64,000 bases of DNA from contig NZ_CP151634.1 in NCBI RefSeq assembly GCF_038397725.1, positions 2,046,001-2,110,000 on the forward strand. Direction: 5' to 3'. The notes beneath the pieces were generated by a model that had not been told where the DNA came from, searched no databases, and worked only from the letters and a program-made list of their open reading frames with translations. The position numbers were made by a program, and so were the translations under genes. The DNA is from Microbacterium sp. LWO13-1.2 (GTDB lineage: Bacteria; Actinomycetota; Actinomycetes; Actinomycetales; Microbacteriaceae). How positions within the stretch are numbered: the first letter of the stretch is position 1; every line of letters starts with the position of its first letter. Below are positions 60,603-64,000 of the stretch, in pieces.

Positions 60603-61985
60603 ATGGCTGAGATCACGCGCGATGTGCTCATCGTCGGCGCCGGAGCCGCAGGGCTCACGGCGGCGAACGACCTGCGGAAGGCCGGCCTCTCGGTCGCCGT
60701 CCTCGAGGCTCGGGACCGTGTCGGCGGACGACTCTGGACCGACGTCATCGACGGCGCGATGCTGGAGATCGGCGGACAGTGGGTATCGCCCGATCAGGAC
60801 GCGCTCATCGACACGGTCGGCGAGCTGGGGCTGGAGACCTTCAGCCGCTACCGCGACGGCGACAGCGTCTACGTCGGTCCGGACGGCACCGTCTCGCGCT
60901 TCACGGGAGAGATGTTCCCGGTCTCCGCCGCGACCGAGGGCGTCATCGCCGAGATCACGGACCGCCTCGATGCGATGGTCGCCGAGATCGACCCCGACCG
61001 CCCGTGGGAGCATCCGAACGCCGCGGAGTGGGACTCCGTCACCTGGGATGCGTGGCTGCGCGCGCAGACCGATGACGACGAGGCCGTCCGCAACCTCGCC
61101 TTCGCGACCGGCTCTGCGATGCTCACCAAGCCGACCCACGCGTTCTCATTGCTGCAGTCCCTGCTGATGGCGGCATCTGCCGGTTCCTACTCGAACCTCG
61201 TCGATGCGGACTTCATCCTCGACAAGCGCGTCGTCGGAGGGCTCCAGCAGGTGCCGCTCCTGCTCGCCGAGCGACTCGGGGACGACGTCATCCTGAACCA
61301 GCCGGTGCGAAGCCTGGCATGGGGCGATGACGGGGTGACCGCGACCACCGCCGACTACACGGTGAAGGCACGCTTCGCGATCCTCGCGCACGCGCCGGTG
61401 CTGTACAACCGGATCTCGTTCGTGCCGCCGCTGCCGCGCCGCCAGCACCAGATGCACCAGCACATCTCGATGGGCTTCGTGATCAAGGTGCACGCCGTCT
61501 ACGAACGGCCGTTCTGGCGCGAAGGCGGTCTCTCCGGTACGGCGTTCAGCCCGTACGAGATCTGCCACGAGGCCTACGACAACACCAACCACGGTGACGA
61601 GCGCGGCACGCTGGTCGGCTTCGTGTCGGACAACACCGCCGACGGCGTCTTCGAGTTGTCCGCCGAGGAGCGCAAGGAGCGCATCCTGGAATCCCTCTCG
61701 CACTACTACGGACCCGAAGCCAAGAACCCCGTCGTGTACTACGAGAGCGACTGGGGCAGCGAGGAGTGGACCCGCGGCGCGTACGCGGCGAGCTTCGACA
61801 TGGGAGGCCTGCACCGCTACGGGGCCGACCTGCGTGCCGCTGTCGGCCCGATCCACTTCGCATGCAGCGACATGGCCGGCGCCGGATACCAGCACGTCGA
61901 CGGTGCGATCCGCATGGGCCGTCTGGCGGCGTCCAGCATCCTCGCGGCCAGCCGTGAAGCCGTCGCCTCGGTCGAGGTCGGCTGA
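60603..61985 (+). CDS. Flavin monoamine oxidase (putrescine oxidase-like)
   Basis: 460 residues from ATG 60603, with AAGGAG 6 bases upstream. FAD fingerprint VLIVGAGAAGLTAANDLRKA, EARDRVGGRLWT and GGQWVSPDQDALIDTVGELG at the N-terminus; the C-terminal FAD-contact segment GAGYQHVDGAIRMGRLAAS; and TRGAYAASFDMGG. This pattern matches actinobacterial putrescine oxidase and related amine oxidases that make aldehyde, ammonia and peroxide. With gabT it would turn putrescine into GABA and onward, but the aldehyde dehydrogenase is not in the window. Stop overlaps the next gene. Confidence 0.92.
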   Translation: MAEITRDVLIVGAGAAGLTAANDLRKAGLSVAVLEARDRVGGRLWTDVIDGAMLEIGGQWVSPDQDALIDTVGELGLETFSRYRDGDSVYVGPDGTVSRFTGEMFPVSAATEGVIAEITDRLDAMVAEIDPDRPWEHPNAAEWDSVTWDAWLRAQTDDDEAVRNLAFATGSAMLTKPTHAFSLLQSLLMAASAGSYSNLVDADFILDKRVVGGLQQVPLLLAERLGDDVILNQPVRSLAWGDDGVTATTADYTVKARFAILAHAPVLYNRISFVPPLPRRQHQMHQHISMGFVIKVHAVYERPFWREGGLSGTAFSPYEICHEAYDNTNHGDERGTLVGFVSDNTADGVFELSAEERKERILESLSHYYGPEAKNPVVYYESDWGSEEWTRGAYAASFDMGGLHRYGADLRAAVGPIHFACSDMAGAGYQHVDGAIRMGRLAASSILAASREAVASVEVG

Positions 61986-62869
61986 TGACCGGCTCCATCG
62001 TCGTCGGCTACACGGCGACGGATGCCGGGGCCGATGCCGCCGCGCTCGGCGCGCGACTCGCCCGCAGCCTCGGTGCGACCCTCCACCTGGTGATCGTTCT
62101 CCCGACGGAGGGCACGCGCAGCGCCGGAGTGCCACCGGAGCGCGCCTATGAGGACCACATCCGCGCTCAGGGCCGGCAGTGGCTCAACGACGCCGTGATC
62201 CGGCTTCCGCAGGAGCTCACCCGCAGCGGGCACGTCCGCTTCGCGGAGTCGTTCGCCGAAGGGCTCATCGCCGCCGGCGAGGAGTTCGGGGCTCGCCTGA
62301 TCGTTGTCGGAGCAGCCGGTGGCGGCCTCTTCGGCCGGCACCGCCTCGGCAGCGTCGCATCCGAACTCCTGCACTCCTCGACCATCCCGGTCGCGCTCGC
62401 CCCCGTCGGTACCGCACGGCAGGACGATCACGTCGTCCCGCGGGTCACCGTGGCCGTCGGTAAGCGGCCAGGAGCAGACGCCCTGCTCGACGAGGCCGTC
62501 GCCATCGCGGCGGACAGCGGCACCGATCTCCGGCTGGTCTCGCTCGTACCCTTCGACGTGCCGCCCGGCCTCGACACCGGCGCGATCCGCCTGGTCGGCA
62601 ACGCGCATGCGCACGATGTGCTCGCCGTCGCGACCGAACTCCTCCCGGACGGCCGCACCGCCGAGATCGAAGAGGCGCCGGGCGAGAGCGTCGAAGACGC
62701 CGTCGCACACCTCTCCTGGCTTCCCGGCGAGGTCATCCTCGTCGGCTCGAGTCGGCTCGCCCAGCCGCGCCGACTCTTCCTGGGCTCCACCGCAGCGAAG
62801 ATGCTGCGCGAACTGCCCGTTCCCGTGATCGTCGTCCCGCGCACCCGCGCCGAAGCAGGAGACCTCTGA
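61985..62869 (+). CDS. Universal stress protein (two UspA domains)
   Basis: 294 residues, two UspA modules (about 1-145 and 150-290). The first has VVGYTATDAGADAAALGARL and the ATP-motif-like GLFGRHRLGSVASELL; the second ends RRLFLGSTAAKMLRELPVPV with G-2x-G-9x-G(S/T) spacing. ATG 61985 overlaps the oxidase stop and its own stop overlaps the permease start. Pairing of UspA with an APC permease is common and suggests a regulatory partner of the transporter. Confidence 0.92.
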   Translation: MTGSIVVGYTATDAGADAAALGARLARSLGATLHLVIVLPTEGTRSAGVPPERAYEDHIRAQGRQWLNDAVIRLPQELTRSGHVRFAESFAEGLIAAGEEFGARLIVVGAAGGGLFGRHRLGSVASELLHSSTIPVALAPVGTARQDDHVVPRVTVAVGKRPGADALLDEAVAIAADSGTDLRLVSLVPFDVPPGLDTGAIRLVGNAHAHDVLAVATELLPDGRTAEIEEAPGESVEDAVAHLSWLPGEVILVGSSRLAQPRRLFLGSTAAKMLRELPVPVIVVPRTRAEAGDL

Positions 62870-64000
62870 TGTCCAGCACAGAGCGGGCGACGGAGCCCGA
62901 ATCCGGAGTGACCGGCGGGATCTCCCGCAAGGGGCTGAGCGCCGGTACGGTCGGCCTCATCGGTGCCATCGTGATCGGCATCTCCTGCATCGCCCCGGCG
63001 TACACCTTCACCGCGGCCATCGGCCCCACCGCATCCGAGGTGGGTGCGCAGATCCCGGCGATCATCCTGGTCGGCTTCATCCCGATGCTGCTCGTCGCGT
63101 TCGGGTACCGCGAACTCAACAACCGGATGCCCGATTCCGGCACGTCGTTCACCTGGGCGACGCGCGCATTCGGACCGTGGATCGGCTGGATGGCCGGATG
63201 GGGACTCGTCGTCGCCACGATCCTGGTGCTGTCGAATCTCGCCGGCGTCGCGGTCGATTTCCTGTTCCTGCTGCTGTCGCAGATCACCGGCGACGCGACC
63301 ATCGCGGATCTCGCGAGCGTCACCTGGATCAACATCGGCGTCACCCTGCTGTTCATGCTCGGTGCCACTTGGATCTCCTACCGCGACATGCAGACCACGC
63401 AGAAGCTGCAGTACTGGCTGGTCGGCTTCCAGATCCTCGTCCTGGTGCTGTTCGCAGGTGCCGCGATCGTGCAGGCGGTGAGCGGGAACGGCTTCGACTT
63501 CCAGCCCTTCGACCTGAACTGGTTCAACCCGTTCGCCGTCTCGTCGTTCAGCGCGCTCGCGGCCGGCCTCTCGCTCTCGATCTTCATCTTCTGGGGGTGG
63601 GATGTCACCCTCACCATGAACGAGGAGACCAAGGACCCGGAGAAGACTCCCGGACGCGCAGCCACCCTCACCGTGATCACGATCGTCACGCTGTACCTGC
63701 TCCTCGCGGTCGCGATGATCATGTTCGCCGGTGTTGGTACAGGGGAGCTGGGGCTCGGCAACGAGGACATCCAGGAGAACGTGTTCTTCCACCTCTCCGG
63801 TCCCGTTCTCGGACCGCTCGCGTTCCTCGTCTCCCTGGCCGTGCTGACCAGTTCCGCATCGTCCCTGCAGTCGACGTTCGTCGGACCGGCTCGCACGCTC
63901 CTCGCGATGGGCCACTACGGCGCACTGCCGAAGTCGTACGCGAAGATCAGCCCGCGATTCTTCACGCCGGGCTACGCGACGATCGTCTCGGCCATCGTCG
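62869..64000 (+). CDS. APC-superfamily amino acid/amine permease (3' end outside window)
   Basis: 377 residues are visible from ATG 62869, with nine to ten membrane segments before the window ends. APC signatures: GISRKGLSAGTVGLIGAIVI, ISCIAPAYTFTAAIGPTASE, NRMPDSGTSFTWATRAFGPW and NEETKDPEKTPGRAA. It is coupled to the UspA gene (TGATG). Given gabT and the amine oxidase it probably imports GABA, putrescine or a related amine. Confidence 0.93.
   Translation, partial: MSSTERATEPESGVTGGISRKGLSAGTVGLIGAIVIGISCIAPAYTFTAAIGPTASEVGAQIPAIILVGFIPMLLVAFGYRELNNRMPDSGTSFTWATRAFGPWIGWMAGWGLVVATILVLSNLAGVAVDFLFLLLSQITGDATIADLASVTWINIGVTLLFMLGATWISYRDMQTTQKLQYWLVGFQILVLVLFAGAAIVQAVSGNGFDFQPFDLNWFNPFAVSSFSALAAGLSLSIFIFWGWDVTLTMNEETKDPEKTPGRAATLTVITIVTLYLLLAVAMIMFAGVGTGELGLGNEDIQENVFFHLSGPVLGPLAFLVSLAVLTSSASSLQSTFVGPARTLLAMGHYGALPKSYAKISPRFFTPGYATIVSAIV

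Overview
The window is high-GC actinobacterial DNA. Gene order, extended ribosomal proteins and the glyoxylate regulator RamB point to Microbacteriaceae, most likely Microbacterium; this is inferred from family knowledge, not from a database search. I see no tRNA, rRNA, CRISPR array, transposase or prophage gene.

Layout. (1) 1-18421: the end of tuf, a small antitoxin-like gene, then the S10/spc/alpha ribosomal superoperon (rpsJ to rplQ) with secY, adk, map, a DsbA-like thioredoxin, infA, rpmJ and rpoA. rpsN and rpsD are missing from their usual places. (2) 18437-20011: an acyl-CoA ligase on the minus strand. (3) 20113-31031: an organic-acid region. A membrane regulator faces a tricarboxylate transporter (tctCBA). 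A TauE/SafE permease follows, then an Asp-tailed small membrane protein, a histidine kinase/response regulator pair, an SLC13/DASS carboxylate transporter and glycerate kinase. (4) 31104-34879: two MaoC-fold genes, murB, a VOC protein and an aminotransferase. (5) 35021-42710: a PaaX regulator and an aryl-CoA catabolic operon (cupin, thioesterase, aryl-CoA ligase, monooxygenase/old-yellow-enzyme fusion, RidA-like, FAH-fold hydrolase). (6) 42769-44493: alanine dehydrogenase with its divergent Lrp/AsnC regulator. (7) 45026-49897: the glyoxylate shunt aceA/aceB with divergent ramB. (8) 49932-51256: a TetR regulator facing a metallo-beta-lactamase-fold gene. (9) 51269-57241: a ChvE/MmsAB-type sugar ABC transporter, a ROK regulator and an extra ABC ATPase. 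(10) 57502-64000: PucR regulator, GABA transaminase, flavin amine oxidase, universal stress protein and an APC permease cut by the window end, which looks like amine/GABA catabolism.

Most unusual items. The regulator at 20113-21336 has the Cache-membrane-PAS front of a CitA/DcuS sensor joined in frame to the DNA-binding end of a CitB/DcuR response regulator; the kinase and receiver domains are absent. It faces tctCBA across an intergenic region with two 19-bp direct repeats 21 bp apart, just upstream of a promoter-like sequence. The second is the aryl-CoA operon, whose fusion enzyme resembles 2-aminobenzoyl-CoA monooxygenase/reductase and whose RidA-like protein lacks the usual active-site arginine. 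A recurring pattern is a -10-like hexamer 6-8 bases before the start codon, suggesting many leaderless mRNAs for regulators and single genes.
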